Source of the DNA: Diospyros lotus
Lineage: Eukaryota; Streptophyta; Magnoliopsida; Ericales; Ebenaceae
Assembly (NCBI RefSeq): GCF_014633365.1
Contig: NC_068341.1
Location: forward strand, 3,100,001 to 3,164,000
Length of the DNA stretch: 64,000 nt
Direction: 5' to 3'
A program made the position numbers and the translations under genes. Shown piece after piece: positions 46,023 through 58,748 of this stretch (position 1 is the stretch's first letter; every line of letters begins with the position of its first letter). Under the pieces are notes generated by a model that saw only the letters and a program-made list of their open reading frames with translations, did no database searches and was not told where the DNA came from.

Positions 46023-49000
46023 ATGGCGTCGAACATCGGTGCTTGTCCACGCGCAACCCCGCGCGCCGCTGTAATGTGTCGTCAAAGCTCCAAGTTCTCC
46101 GGCATATCCATCGTTGAACTGTCGACCTACTCGGGACCGAGAGTGAAGGGCAGACCCGGAGGGAGACAACAGAGCTGGAGAATTAGGGCTTCGAATGGCG
46201 GCGATTCGTACCTTAGCATGTGGAAGAAGGTGGTGGAGCAGGAGAGGAAGGTTGCCGAGTTCCAAAGACTCGCCGACAAGTCGGCCGGAGTTGACGGTAA
46301 CGTTGATGGTTGGGAAGGTGAGAGTCCGGAGGTCTTGGAGAGGAAGAGCAAGGAGTTCGAGAAGATACTGGAAGTTCCTACGGAGGAACGGGACAGAGTT
46401 CAGAGAATGCAGGTGATCGATCGGGCCGCCGCTGCGATTGCCGCCGCCCGCGCCGTTATGAAGGAGAGTTTGTCACCGCCCAATGAGGTTTCTGATGGTG
46501 CTAGTTTGGGGGCTGAGTTTGGTGGACACATCCATTCTCAGCAAAGAGGTATCTCAAAACTTTGAAAATTTTTGCTTATTTGGCTGAGTTTTCCGCATTG
46601 TCAATTAAGTAAAGCTTCTGGATTATTTCAGAAGTCTTTTTTCAGTTTTAATTATCAACATCAAGTCATCTACGACAAGAATTAGTTTTAATTATTATCG
46701 GAAATTCTATGGTGTTCCATGTTTTTTGGGTGGCTGTAAATCTACTTTCCCATTATTTCTAAGATGATTTTTGACAGTGAAATTGATGCCTTTGATCCCC
46801 TCTTATGTTGAATGATTTCTTCGCTACCTTGGCCGTACCTAGATGATCGCATTGCAGCTGATCTTGTTTTTCCCCTTTTCTTTATGAAATGTTGAGAGCG
46901 GAAGCTACTTGTTGCATGGTATTATACTATGTTGTTAATACTAGTTATTATTCACCAGCTTCCTGTTTTTCATAAGAAGTCATCTGCTGGTTTGCAGAAT
47001 CGTGAATTGATCAATTTTGAACTGGTTAATATGGGGGTCTGGTTGTAAAAATACAATGGATCCTGTATTTAATAAGAAGTTTTTGTTATGATTAGGAGCT
47101 CTTAGAAACCGATTCAAGACTTAGGTTTGCCAATCTCTCTTCACTTCTCACCCGGAAATCAAACCAACAACAGAATATAGATAACAAGAAATGAAAACAG
47201 TAAAGAAATGAAAGAGACAGATCAATCAAACCAACAAGAATCACAGAATTATCCTGGTTCGGACTGCAAAGCGCAATCCTACATCCAGCCTTCTCTCTGA
47301 GAGATAAATCCACTAGAAACGCTTGAAACAAGATACAAGAACCTTCTTTCTCTCCCTCACACAAGTTCACTGCTCACACAAGAGAATACAAGGACAAACT
47401 TTCCCTCTAAGCCTTTCTTTCTCTCTCTCGGCAGTATCACTCGCATTCAGAGAATAATAGAATGATTTGATGTTATGTTCGACTTGAGCCTCTCGCCTCC
47501 TATTTATAAACTATAGGGAGGCGGTAATTACAAGGTTAACAACTTAGCCTATACAAAAGACTAACATATCCCTCATAATAAAATAACTAAGTTAACTAAT
47601 CTAACTTAGAATAAAAACAGTCGGTACAAACATCTTCACTCTAACAGATTCTTTTCTTCAACTTCTAGAAATAATCCTCCATGCAAAAACCCAACAGTTT
47701 TCATTCCCGAAATCATAAATCAATCCGTTTTGAACTGGTTAATTGAGGCATTTGGTTGTAAAAAGAAAATCATTCCAGAACTTAAAATTTTTTATTATTT
47801 TCTTTCACAACTTTAGTTCCACTATTTACTTTTAATTATTCTTTAAAAGTTCTTATTTGTGTACTGGCAAATGGAAGAAGCATTCCCACAGATTGTGCCT
47901 GAGAGTGTGTAAATTTAAATACTGTGTCCCTCATGCCATTTAGTTTCTTTTTTCCATCAGTTATTGGTTTTTATTCTGAGATTTTGAAAATTACGAGCTT
48001 GTTATGTTTTGAATTTGGCAGAAGCACAGAATGAGAGCTTGATCAGTTCTCAGTCAACTGGTGTTGAAAATGGCACACCAGGTCCGGATTTTTGGTCCTG
48101 GACACCTCCTGCAGAAAGTGATTCAAAATTTGATGATGAAAGTCACAGGACGTTGGCCAGACAAACGTATCAATATCCTATTAATGTGAACCCTGTGATT
48201 GAGAAGGAGCAATCTGTAGACTTTCTTGCCATCCCCCTTGAGAGTAAACTTTCTGAAAGCAAACACTACCCTCCCCTTCCACCTCTTCAGTCACTAATGG
48301 AGGTTGAGAAATTGGATGCTTCTACTTTCGGTCAAGAGCTGGAGAATGCAGAAGGGAAACGTATTGCTGACATTCAATTTTCAGCTCATGCAGCAGAAGC
48401 AGCTGATGCGCTTAAAACAGGGAGTGAGACGTCAACACAAGGAGTCAATCCTGATGGATCAAGGTGGTGGAAGGAAACCAAAGTTGAACAAAGGCCTGAT
48501 GGTGTTGTTTGCCGGTGGACACTGACCAGGGGGGTCACCGGTGACAAGGCCCTTGAGTGGGAAGAGAAGTACTGGGAGGCAGCCGACCAATTTGGCTATA
48601 AGGAGCTTGGTTCAGAGAAATCAGGACGCGATGCTGTTGGAAATGTTTGGCGTGAGTTTTGGAAAGAGTCAATGTGGCAGGTCAGTCTGCGTTATAAAGT
48701 TGAACAGTAAATGCCCCCCTCCCCCTTCTTCCTTTTCCCTTTTCATGGTTTGAGTTTGGAAGTAGCCTTGAAGAGTACTTGCTCTCCAACCTGCACTCCT
48801 TCCCCCAAACTCCCATGGGATGGTGAGGCCAACAATTACACTACATGTGAATTTTGAAGGGATTTTTTGGCCACAATCTTATATTCATATGAGTTGATTT
48901 CTGAATTTGATGTTTTGTTTAACACTTTGTATCCTCACCCAAAAGTGTTATGTGAAGGTGATTATTGGGTTCATGAAACCAAGTAATGTACCCAAGACAT

Positions 49001-50653
49001 TTCTAATAGACTACTGATGTGAGATAGGACTGTGACATTTTTGTTGTGCTGCTGTAATTTTTTCAAACAGCACAATTTAGCAGCCAACACACACACACAC
49101 ACACACAAAAAGATATATTGATAAGATCCTTATCAGCATGCAGTGAAAGAGGCATTTTCCATCATTTCCTTTACATTTGAAAAAGCAAATAAATGGTACT
49201 GCTAAAAATCGTTTCCTTTACATTTACTTGGGTCGTCCTTGCTGTATGCAATTTAATTCCTACCTTAATGCGTCTGTAGGAGGTGGCCGGTTATGTAACT
49301 GTCTGCTTGTCTTGAATCACTTTCTATTAGATGGATATTAGTGTAGTTTTTCCTCCAGCTGGAGGGATAGTATTAATTTATCTATATCCTTTACCTGGGT
49401 TAATAATGGTCTAGATCACCTCTGGAACCCTCCTTACTGCTTAAAAATGGAGAAATCAAATAACTCATTTGGCACATGTTGTATGGCTCAATACATCTAT
49501 TAGATTCTTATTGTAATTGCTTTTCTCTTGTAGGATCATGGACTTGTGCATATGGAGAAAACAGCGGACAAGTGGGGAAGGAATGGCAAAGGCGATGAGT
49601 GGCAGGAGAAATGGTGGGAACGCTATGATGCCTCCGGCCAAGCAGAGAAATGGGCTCATAAGTGGTGTAGCATTGATCCTAGCACACAGCTTGAGGCTGG
49701 TCATGCTCATGTTTGGCATGAAAGGTATTGAATCTATTGTTTTCGAATCAGATTAATATTTGAGTCCTGATTCTTTGCTCATTGGATATGGTTCTGATGA
49801 CTATCCAAATTAGTCTTCATTCTGTAAGTATGACTCATAAAACTGCTCTCTGTCGCATGAAGTAAGCAAAGCACAATCCTATAATTCTATATTTCTGTCA
49901 TTTTAGCAAAGCACAATCTTCATTGATGCATGTCTTATCTGCATAATTTTAGCAAAGCACAATCCTATAATTCTGTCATTTTCTGAGAGATGGCTATGCT
50001 GACAACTGAAAAATCATTCTTATTTTGTGTCGCACATCTTATTGATATTTAATGGTGCCATTAATCCTGTTCGAATTATCAGTACCGGGACATTGTAAAT
50101 TAAACATACTTAGCATGACACCCCTTATTGACGTTTTTTATGTAATCATCATTAGTACTTCACTATCACATCAGATAAATGTACTCGCTACAAAGTTTGT
50201 TGTTCTTCCACCCAACAACAATCCAAAATTTTGCATCTCTCATAATAAGAATGCTCACATTTAGTTCTTTTTGGCAGGTGGGGTGAGAAGTACGATGGGA
50301 AGGGTAGCAGTGTGAAATATACTGACAAATGGGCCGAACGTTCAGAGGGTGATGGCTGGACAAAATGGGGTGACAAATGGGACGAGCACTTTGATTCGAA
50401 TGGTGATGGAGTCAAGCAGGGGGAGACATGGTGGCAAGGTAAGTTTGGAGAACGATGGAATCGCACTTGGGGGGAGGGCCACAATGGTTCTGGATGGGTG
50501 CACAAGTATGGCAAGAGCAGCTGTGGCGAGCATTGGGACACTCATGTGCAGCAAGAAACATGGTACGAGAGGTATCCACACTTCGGTTTTCAGCATTGTT
50601 TTGACAACTCAGTCCAGCTTCGTGAGGTTCGAAAACCATCTGACTGGTCATGA
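46023..50653 (+). CDS. LESV: LIKE EARLY STARVATION (LESV) starch-binding protein
   Basis: Plastid-stroma protein that binds glucans and helps organise amylopectin during starch granule formation. Exons: 46023-46548, 48022-48680, 49534-49724, 50278-50653; 1752 nt, 583 aa, close to Arabidopsis LESV (about 578), all GT-AG. The N-terminus has a basic, serine-rich transit peptide, then a coiled region (WKKVVEQERKVAEFQRLADK). A variable linker follows (exon 2, FWSWTPPAES). From about residue 320 on comes the family's tryptophan- and aromatic-rich domain with repeated KW/WxEK motifs: WWKETKVEQRPDGVVCRW, EWEEKYWEAAD, DKWGRNGKGDEWQEKWWE, WGDKWDEHF. This domain forms the extended glucan-binding surface. 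The length, linker and C-terminus SVQLREVRKPSDWS favour LESV over the shorter ESV1. Intron 1 carries a solo LTR. Confidence 0.92.
46995..47775. repeat. diverged ~65-bp direct repeat flanking the solo LTR
   Basis: AATCGTGAATTGATCAATTTTGAACTGG...GGTTGTAAAAA (about 46998-47052) recurs as AATCATAAATCAATCCGTTTTGAACTGG...GGTTGTAAAAA (about 47711-47765). The copies lie on either side of the LTR in LESV intron 1 but outside its 5-bp target duplication, so they come from a separate, older duplication. Confidence 0.7.
47084..47696 (-). mobile_element. solo LTR (Copia-like), minus orientation, 613 bp
   Basis: On the minus strand it starts TGTTGGGTTTTTGC and ends AATCATAACA. A perfect 5-bp duplication, GTTTT, flanks it (47079-47083 and 47697-47701). 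On the minus strand TATAAATAGGAGG (around 47500-47512) and a pyrimidine-rich leader form an LTR promoter layout. There is no primer site, coding region or partner LTR, so the internal part was lost by recombination. It sits in LESV intron 1 in antisense. Confidence 0.85.
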
Positions 50654-51565
50654 TGAGACATTGATCTTGTTTCAGTTCTGACACTATAATAGAGCAAATG
50701 AAATCTTTTTCTAGCCAGCCGTTGCAATACGAGTAAATTAAACCAAAGTTTATACCTGCTGTATTTATTTTCTCAATCACAGCTGTATCATTGAACATCA
50801 ACAGTTTCATGCAATAAAAGTTGTCTATTTCTTCGCACTTTCAAGTGGTTTGGAAGATGAAATTCTAAGGCAGAGCCAAGAAGAAGCATCTTATCTACTT
50901 GATTGTATCACAGAGCCGATAATTCAGGGATTAGGAGCAGCAGTGATTAGTATATGATAATAAAGTCGATTAGGAGGGCTGTCATTTCATTAGATGGCGA
51001 AATTATACTAACTCTAAATTACTACCCGATAGGTTAAATACAACCATCATTGACTATGTCAAAAGGATTTTCGTGTTGGAATGAACGTAGCTTTGCATGG
51101 AGTACAAGGAAAGAGGAACTTCTATCTTCATCTGCCCCACTGTTTTTTTTAGATAATATTATAATATATGCAAAAATAAAATAAAATGATATATATAACT
51201 ATATCATAGTATGGTAGGATAGGGTAATGGTAAAGCATCATGATCATATCTCCGTCAATGAATATTTTAAGTATTTTATTTATATTCTTTTTATAAATAT
51301 TTCTTAATATTTACATTTTTTATTAAAATAAAATTTTAATAAATACCCTCAATATTTACGATATCTATTGCAATCCCTACAGCGGGTCAACTTTCAAAGG
51401 GTTTGCTCAATCTCCACAGTAACCCCAATATGTGGTAGCAGGACCCTTTCCGCTTTAATCAATTTGGGAAGCCTCTTCTCACTTCTCACTTTTCACTTCT
51501 CACTCTCACTAGCCAGCTTTAATACACTAGCCAGCTTTCGAAATCTCGAGTGGGTTTCCTCTTCC
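50654..51565. other. intergenic between LESV and VTE3
   Basis: LESV 3' UTR, then AT-rich sequence and the VTE3 promoter/leader. An ORF in frame with VTE3 begins at 51368, but the predicted transit peptide starts at 51566. Confidence 0.5.
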
Positions 51566-54500
51566 ATGGCTTCTTCAGTGCTGAGCGGAGCCGAACTCAA
51601 ACTTGCAGTTGCCATTTCCCCAACCGGGTCATCTTTTCTTGGCTCCGATGTCCATGGCAAGTCCTTTCCCAGTAGGGTTCCATTCTCCTACCATAGGAGT
51701 TCGAATTTCAAATCGTTGGCACCCAAATGCAGTTTATCTGCCTCGAGGCCCGCTTCTCAGCCCAGGTTCATCCAGCACAAGAAAGAGGCGTTCTGGTTCT
51801 ACAGGTTTTTGTCCATAGTCTATGATCATGTGATAAACCCTGGGCATTGGACGGAAGATATGCGGGATGAGGCGCTGGAGCCGGCTGATCTTTTTGATCG
51901 GAATTTGAGGGTGGTGGATGTGGGTGGGGGCACTGGCTTCACCACTCTCGGCATAGTAAAGCATGTTGATGCTAAGAACGTGACAATTCTTGATCAGTCG
52001 CCTCATCAGCTTGCCAAGGCCAAACAGAAGGAGGCTCTGAAAGAGTGCACTATAATGGAGGGTGATGCAGAGGATCTTCCTTTTCCAACTGATTATGCTG
52101 ATAGATATATCTCTGCTGGGAGGTAATCTTCCTAGATTCCTTGTTTTTGTATGCTTAGGACGAAACCTTCTCTTTATTATCATTATTATTTTCAAAGAGG
52201 CTATTTTTGCAATTCGAACCCGTGACCTTTCAGTCACAGAACAGCATACTACTTTTTCTAATTTTGTGTGTATGTTCTTGATCCTCAATCCACGTCCATA
52301 TGTATAGCATAAACATACTCTGATGTGTCAATATACTGGTTGGTATGGCCTATGATGATAAGCTGTCGAAAATGTAAACTATGTGTCAAGCATGCCACTT
52401 GGCATATCCATTGATAATTCAGATGAAATTTAGTCTAATTGAGACTTGAAAGTTTGAAAAGTTATTCTTCTTTTTTATGTGGGTTTCTTTCTTCTATTTC
52501 ACATTGGATATCTATTGCTATTATTCGTGTTTTTGATTTGCTATTTTCGTTTTTGATGCGTCATTTTTTACTGGAGTTAAAGATTTTTACAACTTAGGTG
52601 GTATGATGGTATAATTTGATGAACATACTTTTACTTTTTTATGTTGATGTGATATTTGAGTTATATATTGATTGAAGTATGCTTATTTGATCAATATTTT
52701 TGGTTGCTTTTTGATATATATATATGTAAAGGACGTTTTTAGTGCCCAAGGCTCCTTGCTTGTGAGGGTCAAGGGAAGGTCATATTTCGTATACAGCTTT
52801 CCCCTTGTTTTGTTTATGCAAGAGACTGTCTTCAGAACTCGAACCTGTAACCTTCCTCACAAAGGAGCAACCTTACCCTTGCTACCAGTGGTCACCCCCG
52901 TTATACAAAAGAAAAATGTATAGAGTATATATCTATGTTCTTTGTTTGGTGGTTAATCCCTAGACATGATATTATAATGGCCTTATAGAGGATATGGCCC
53001 TGGGTAAAGATGGTTGAAGATCTAGAGTTCATGTTGCCAGCCCTACCTAGTATGATTAAAGTTTGTGATTGTTGTTGTATCATGCGATTCATGCTGGTTC
53101 TGTGTCCTTATTTATTCCAAATGGTTGTATCCCAGCCACATCCATGACTGTGTGTACATGTCTATTTCCCCACGTGTGCCTCTTAGATGAGCCCTATAAT
53201 ACCTTCTTTATTTGATTTATACATAGAATTTTGCTGTAAGCTGATTAATGTGCTTTTGGATTATGGTTCATAACAAACATATAGATCACTGATTATCCCT
53301 AAAACTGAAGTTAGGAGATGAACCGGCAATAATATCAAAGTGCCCGGTAAGATACATATTCTGGTACATACTTACTATGTAAATAATATATAGACTCCAA
53401 TACTATTATGTTTTCTCCCATCTTTCCATCTTGTAAGCCCTCCTTTGCCACCACCAATTTTCTTCATGACGATTTCAACAGCTGCATCCAGCTTCTATCA
53501 CATAATTTTGGAATAACTACCTAATGTCTTGCAATTTCAATGTAAGTAGCTTGCATGATTTATGAATTGGTATGGTAGATTTGCTTTTCCACCATATCAA
53601 GCAAAGACACAGTGATCTTTAGTTCAGGCTATAAAGAGAGAGAAACAGGTGCATGCTTCTTTTTTGGTCATAGGTTCTTCTAATGTATATGACTGTCTTG
53701 TCCAGTATTGAGTACTGGCCAGATCCCCAGCGTGGCATCAAGGAAGCATACAGAGTACTTAAGATTGGAGGAAAAGCCTGCTTAATTGGTCCTGTGTACC
53801 CAACCTTTTGGTTGTCTCGTTTTTTCTCTGATGTGTGGATGCTTTTTCCAAAAGAGGAAGAGTACATTGAGTGGTTTCAAAAGGCTGGTTTCAAAGATGT
53901 TCAACTGAAAAGGATTGGTCCACAATGGTATCGTGGCGTTCGCCGGCATGGCTTGATCATGGGCTGCTCTGTGACAGGTGTGAAGCCATTATCAGGGGAC
54001 TCCCCACTGCAGGTAATATTTTTTTACCCAGGAACTTGTATTTGGAAACTCTCTTTATTATTGACTTTTGTGGTTTTACTATTGGATTGACATTTCTTGG
54101 TTATTGATAACATTTAGTGATTTGTTTACTATCTGAATATAGTATTGACATGGTTAAAATGGTGTAAAATTGAAAATTGTCATTTACATCTGGTTGAATG
54201 GTGAAATCTTTCAATTCAGAGATTGGCATTTAGAAGTTCCGTCAAACAAAGACTTAGTTTTTGGCATGTTAATCTTTTAGGGTTTTTGGTGTGTTAATCT
54301 TTCAGGCTGGCTTAAAGAGCACATCTTATTAGAAATGAGTTTTCGGTGGAACACCTGCTAGTGAAAACTCTTTATTTGATTTTTATGGTGATTATGTTTA
54401 TATGAAGATGGCAACCCTAGTCATATTGAAAGGCTCAAATGCATAAAACCATGTGTCTAAGAGCATCTCCAATGAATACACCAATTTGGTGTCAAATGTT

Positions 54501-56834
54501 GCTCCAATGAATATGCCATATTGGTGTTGGGCACAAATTTCAATCAGCAAATTTGGTGTTGAGTAAATATCAACACCAAATTTCAACACCAAATTTGCTT
54601 TTTTGTTTTATTTCCAATTTTATCCCTCTTGATATAACTCCAAAACAAATTTTTCCCTTTATATCCTTTATTATTTTTATTATATTTGTATATTTTGATT
54701 AATAATTAGAAATACAAATTAAATTGTTATAAAGAATATATATTGTTGGAAATATTTTATTGAGATCTATAAAATGAGTATAATATTGCATATATTTTAA
54801 ATTTTTTAATATATATTATAAATACCATGCTAATATAAAATGAACTAACTTTGTTTATATATATTAACAAATATAATTTGGCTTGATAGAAAGATAATAT
54901 TCTTAATGCAAAAACTCAATAATATAATAAAAAACAATAACATTCCCATTAACTTAAATTAAAAATACATGATGAAAATAGAAAAAAGGTTAAAAACAAC
55001 AACATGGCTGTAAAATAAAATACTTGATATACTTAATTCTAAACTACCATTTAAAAGTCCGGAAGGTTATCTTCATTTCCTCCATAGCCACCAAAATACT
55101 AGCCAAATGAATTTGATGATCCGCTTTCTCCTTGAAATTGTTGTTTACGGCCCTTTTTTTCATAAATTCTCATTTGTTCACTTCGAAGAGCATCACGTAG
55201 CATTGGATCTTTTATGAGATGGATAAATAATTATGTGGATAAACAATTAGTTTGATAAAAATTAGGTGGAAAAAATTAATTAAAAAATTACTTGAAAAAT
55301 TAATTAGAATAACATATTTCGTAAAAAAATTAAAAAAAATATGAGTAATTATTAATTTTTTTATAAAATGTGACTAATTATTTTTAATAATAATATTTTA
55401 TATTAAAGAAATTAATTAATATTGATTAAAGAATTATTTCTAGAATATTCTTTGAAGATGCTTTTTGCACCAATTTGGCGTTGAGCACATTAGAGTGAAA
55501 AAAAATTTGGTGTTGAAAAATTTGGTGTAAATTCTTGTTTGATACCAAAATAGTGTCAAATTTGGTGTTATACATGGGAGATGCTCTTAGAAGGCTTTTA
55601 TGGTGGATTTTTCAGCTATCTTAAGACCTTTGTCTTGTGCTACCCAGTCTCATCTCATCTCATGTGAAGAGATTGCTGAGTACAAACATAATTTACAACC
55701 AAATACATAATAAAAGATTTGAACCTATAGCCTGAAATCAGTGTTCCTAGCTAAAGGTATCATGATGTCTGACACAACCGTACCTTTTCTTCTCTGACTA
55801 TCCACTGAAGATGATACCCATGGCAGCCAGGTGGTTGAGATTGAGATGGTCAGTGAAGATTTGGGTTCATGAGACTGATACATAATGCCTTCTCAACAAA
55901 ATTAAACATACTAGGCTTTTATCCCACTGTCTGGGGTTTTCTAGCCTTTCAACTAAATAAAATAGCCAAATCTTATTACCATTATCTTTTGGTCATGGAA
56001 CAAAAAATGTATTTTAGACAACTGTTGATTCCCAAAACCATGGAAATTGCAATAACATGTGAATGGTGTTTCTCTTACAGCACAAGTTCCACTTTATTTT
56101 GGCCTAAAGAGGTCTGAATAGCATATAGAGTTTGTGCTGGGGAGGAACGTGATATTTCTCATATTTTCTTTAAGCTCCATAAAGATGCACATTGCTGGAT
56201 AGTTCGTGGTAGTTGAGTAAATGGTAATTCATTTTTTTCTTCTTCAGTCTGTGTTTATTGGGTTTAAATAGCAATAAACTGCTATAGTTCCTGGCAGTTG
56301 GCTAATCTGAAGGTTCTTCTAATTTATCGTGAATTAAAAGTGTAATGAAGCTTCCCCTAGCTTATACTCAATTCTACTAGTTTACGGTCCTTGTCCATAA
56401 AACTTAATGAATGATGCCAGAAGTATGCACATTGTACGGTTTCACAGATTCCCCAGTTTTCTAATCTATGGGGAAATTGTGGGATAAAGAAGGGTGAAAG
56501 CGGATTAAACAACAACAACAACATATCCAGCTTTTATCCCACTATGTGGGTGAAAGCGGATTATCAAGGATTTTTGTCTTTTCTTTTTTGGCTTAACATT
56601 TAGCTAGATTCCTTACCTTCATTTCCTAATTTTTGTTTTCCCTTGTGGGATTATTTTCTGAAACTTGTATTCTTGCAGCTTGGTCCGAAGGCAGAGGATG
56701 TGAGTAAGCCTGTGAATCCATTTATGTTTCTGTTGCGGTTCATTCTTGGCGCAACGGCAGCAACCTACTTTGTGCTAGTGCCTATCTACATGTGGCTCAA
56801 GGATCAAATTGTCCCAAAGGATATGCCTATCTGA
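51566..56834 (+). CDS. VTE3: MPBQ/MSBQ methyltransferase, chloroplast inner envelope
   Basis: Methylates 2-methyl-6-phytyl- and 2-methyl-6-solanesyl-benzoquinol with S-adenosylmethionine, a step shared by tocopherol and plastoquinone synthesis, at the chloroplast inner envelope. Exons: 51566-52122, 53706-54012, 56679-56834; 1020 nt, 339 aa (Arabidopsis VTE3 is 338), GT-AG introns. The transit peptide is about residues 1-50, followed by the conserved QPRFIQHKKEAFWFYRFLS. SAM motif I, VVDVGGGTGFTTLG, is at about residues 119-132, and LDQSPHQLAKAK, EGDAEDLPFPTDYAD and YWPDPQRGIKEAYRVLK follow. A C-terminal membrane segment (about 305-327) is followed by KDQIVPKDMPI. An in-frame ATG at 51368 exists, but homologues start MAS. 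Intron 1 holds SINE copies; intron 2 holds a MITE and a LINE tail. Confidence 0.96.
52180..52250 (-). mobile_element. SINE 5' fragment (Au-like)
   Basis: On the minus strand it reads TGACTGAAAGGTCACGGGTTCGAATTGC...AGCCTCTTTG. This is a tRNA-type B-box (GGTTCGAATTG) in the context typical of the plant Au SINE, then an ATT-rich end. The A-box half and 3' half are missing or unrecognisable. Confidence 0.5.
52728..52907 (-). mobile_element. Au-type SINE, near full length, minus orientation
   Basis: On the minus strand an A-box (TGGTAGCAAGGGTAAGG, at 52871-52887) is followed 40 bp later by a B-box (GGTTCGAGTTC, at 52835-52845). Then come the Au body motif (CAGTCTCTTGCA), a CGTATAC..TGACC..CCCTTGACCC segment and GGAGCCTTGGGCACT near the 3' end. 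Length and order fit the plant Au SINE. I could not define a target duplication. Confidence 0.7.
54456..55591. mobile_element. Harbinger-related non-autonomous element, 1.1 kb
   Basis: The ends TCTAAGAGCATCTCC and GGAGATGCTCTTAGA are a perfect 15-bp inverted repeat. Subterminal sequences repeat AATTTGGTGTT motifs in opposite orientations at the two ends. The GAGCATCTCC terminus is typical of plant Harbinger/Tourist MITEs. The exact target duplication is unclear because TAA/TTA may belong to the repeat. It lies in VTE3 intron 2 and includes a coding remnant. Confidence 0.8.
55051..55230 (-). pseudogene. C-terminal remnant of a transposon ORF (Harbinger ORF1/NAM-associated type)
   Basis: The minus strand reads K.DPMLRDALRSEQMRIYEKKG, then a glutamine/serine/glycine-rich tail ending GNEDNLPDF and a stop. 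This matches, from memory, the C-terminus of the trihelix/'NAM-associated' proteins linked to plant Harbinger elements. One in-frame stop interrupts the tail after SSNSFG. Only this end is left inside the 1.1-kb element. Confidence 0.55.
56508..56547 (-). mobile_element. 40-bp 5'-truncated RTE-type LINE (or RTE-tailed SINE) 3' end
   Basis: Perfect 16-bp direct repeats GGGTGAAAGCGGATTA (56492-56507 and 56548-56563) flank a 40-bp insert. On the minus strand the insert reads ATAGTGGGATAAAAGCTGG...(TTG)n. A GTGGGATAA..GCT segment with a TTG-repeat tail is the usual 3' terminus of plant RTE LINEs. A long perfect duplication with a tail-only insert is the mark of a severely truncated retroposition. 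Confidence 0.8.
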
Positions 56835-58485
56835 GGACAAGAGATTTGGAGAAGCCATGGTTACCGCAATTTCGTGCTATCTTTACTGGACTCAGATCTT
56901 CGTGCTTGTAAAAGCAAGCTGGTGTTCTCTAGCTCCCCAAGTAAGCTTTTATCCAAGTAGATTGACAAGCTTGTAGAAAATGCCTGCTAGAAATGGTTTT
57001 AAGACTCAAATGTTTGTACAAAAGTAGATGCTTTCCTGAATGTTATCACCAGCATCTCTCTATAAGCATTTGCGTTTCCTGAATGGGATAAACTCTTTCC
57101 AGTGATCTTATGATGATTTGTTGAGACTTCTTACTGGTAAAAGATAGGAATGGCCTATTCCTATCTGACCCTAATGATGAAATTGTGGCCTCAGAAGCTA
57201 AGTACTTCAAGTTCAACCACCAAAACTTGTTCCAATCACCCAAGTTAGGTCACTTTTTCCTTAAGTCAAAAGAACAGAGGGCAACAAGTAGAGGGCTAGT
57301 TGGAGAAGATGAGGGCAGCTAAAAGAAGTAAAAGATTTCCAGCTGTGTATATCTTCTTGCAAATTGGTCAGCATTTGATTGGTCACCGACTGGGCGATTT
57401 TGCCTCAAATGGGTCCACTCCATGAAGAAAACCAGTCAGGAAATGCAACCCGTGAAACCCAATTGTTAGCAAGACAGAGAGAACCCAAGCATAGCATGCA
57501 TGTCCAAAAATACAATTAAGTCCACGTCCCACATCTCCAAATCTTCATTGTTTATTTCTCTGTGTCTCTGATTGCCTGTATGAACAAAATCATTGCCGTT
57601 CTAGTTCACAGCTCTACAAGCCGGAAAAGGTGTGATTTTGACTAAGCAATTTTGGTTCACCCATCCATCACTCATTATCCACAAGGGAAGCACACCTACC
57701 AGATAAGGGAGCCCAATAGCATTGTTAATAGTTTTTAGTTGATGCATGTCTCTATGATTAGTGCCTAGACAATATATATCTTGATCCTCTATGATACTTG
57801 TGAGCCTGAGGCCTTGGACCCAGGCACCCAGCTCTCCCAATTTTCTTCTTTTAAATTGAAAATCCGAGCCATAAGCGTCACAACACACTTTATATATTTT
57901 AATTTAGTAAAAAATAACTTGTTCTTCTAAAATATTTAAATTTTATGAACTCTTTGCTCCTCCAGCCCCATAGATTGCGTACCTCTGCTAGCTCTGAGTT
58001 TCAAAAGATAGATACTTGGGACTTGGAGATGTGCAGTGCAGATGCAACTAATTTAGAAGTGGTAGCAAATGCAAATATATATATATATAATATGTATATA
58101 TAAATCTTGGAGTTGGAGCTGAGTAGAGTCAGTTTGGGGATAGGAAAACCGCGTTTGACAGCCAAGCACATTAATGCCAGTTCTGATTTGATTATCTTTA
58201 ATCCTTGTCTCTTCTTCATAAAGTCTGCCTTCCCTGCAGCTGCTAGTTGGTTAAGCTTTTCCTTGGTAACCCTAACTTCTAGATGGAGGGAGCTTCATCC
58301 AACCCAACTTCTGGGTTAGGTTGGACGTTTGAAGCACTAAATGCTATTATTCCGTCCAGTGAGTCCAAATCCTTTGCCCCAAGCATGGCGTTGGTCAAGT
58401 TTACTTGCCTTTCATGCTTGCTTCCTCCCTCGCTCTCAAGGCCCCGGGTCCCCGGCAAGCAGGGACCCTACCACCGGCATTGACG

Positions 58486-58519
<34 letters not shown>

Positions 58520-58748
58520 TAAAAATTTAAAAATACTATTTAGACGTTCACCTATGAACCCTTATATATATATATATTAATATAACACACATCATATATT
58601 ATAGTATATGAATGTCGTATTAATATCACAAAAAGTATCTAAACAATATTTTTGAAACATATACACATACATAATTATTGTGACTTGCAAATTTATTTTA
58701 ATTCACTTATCAACCTTACTTTCATGGATTCAAATCATTTAAACATGC

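Noticed and set aside
55680..55870. possible extra SINE with GGGTTCATGAG
   Set aside because: The B-box match is poor and there is no tail, A-box or target duplication.
19583..56834. metabolic gene cluster linking PKP1, LESV and VTE3
   Set aside because: Different pathways, mixed strands and an unrelated G-protein gene between them. Plastid targeting alone is weak evidence for a cluster.
57601..57888. 95-codon minus-strand ORF
   Set aside because: No recognisable domain, no splice context and no compositional bias; probably chance.
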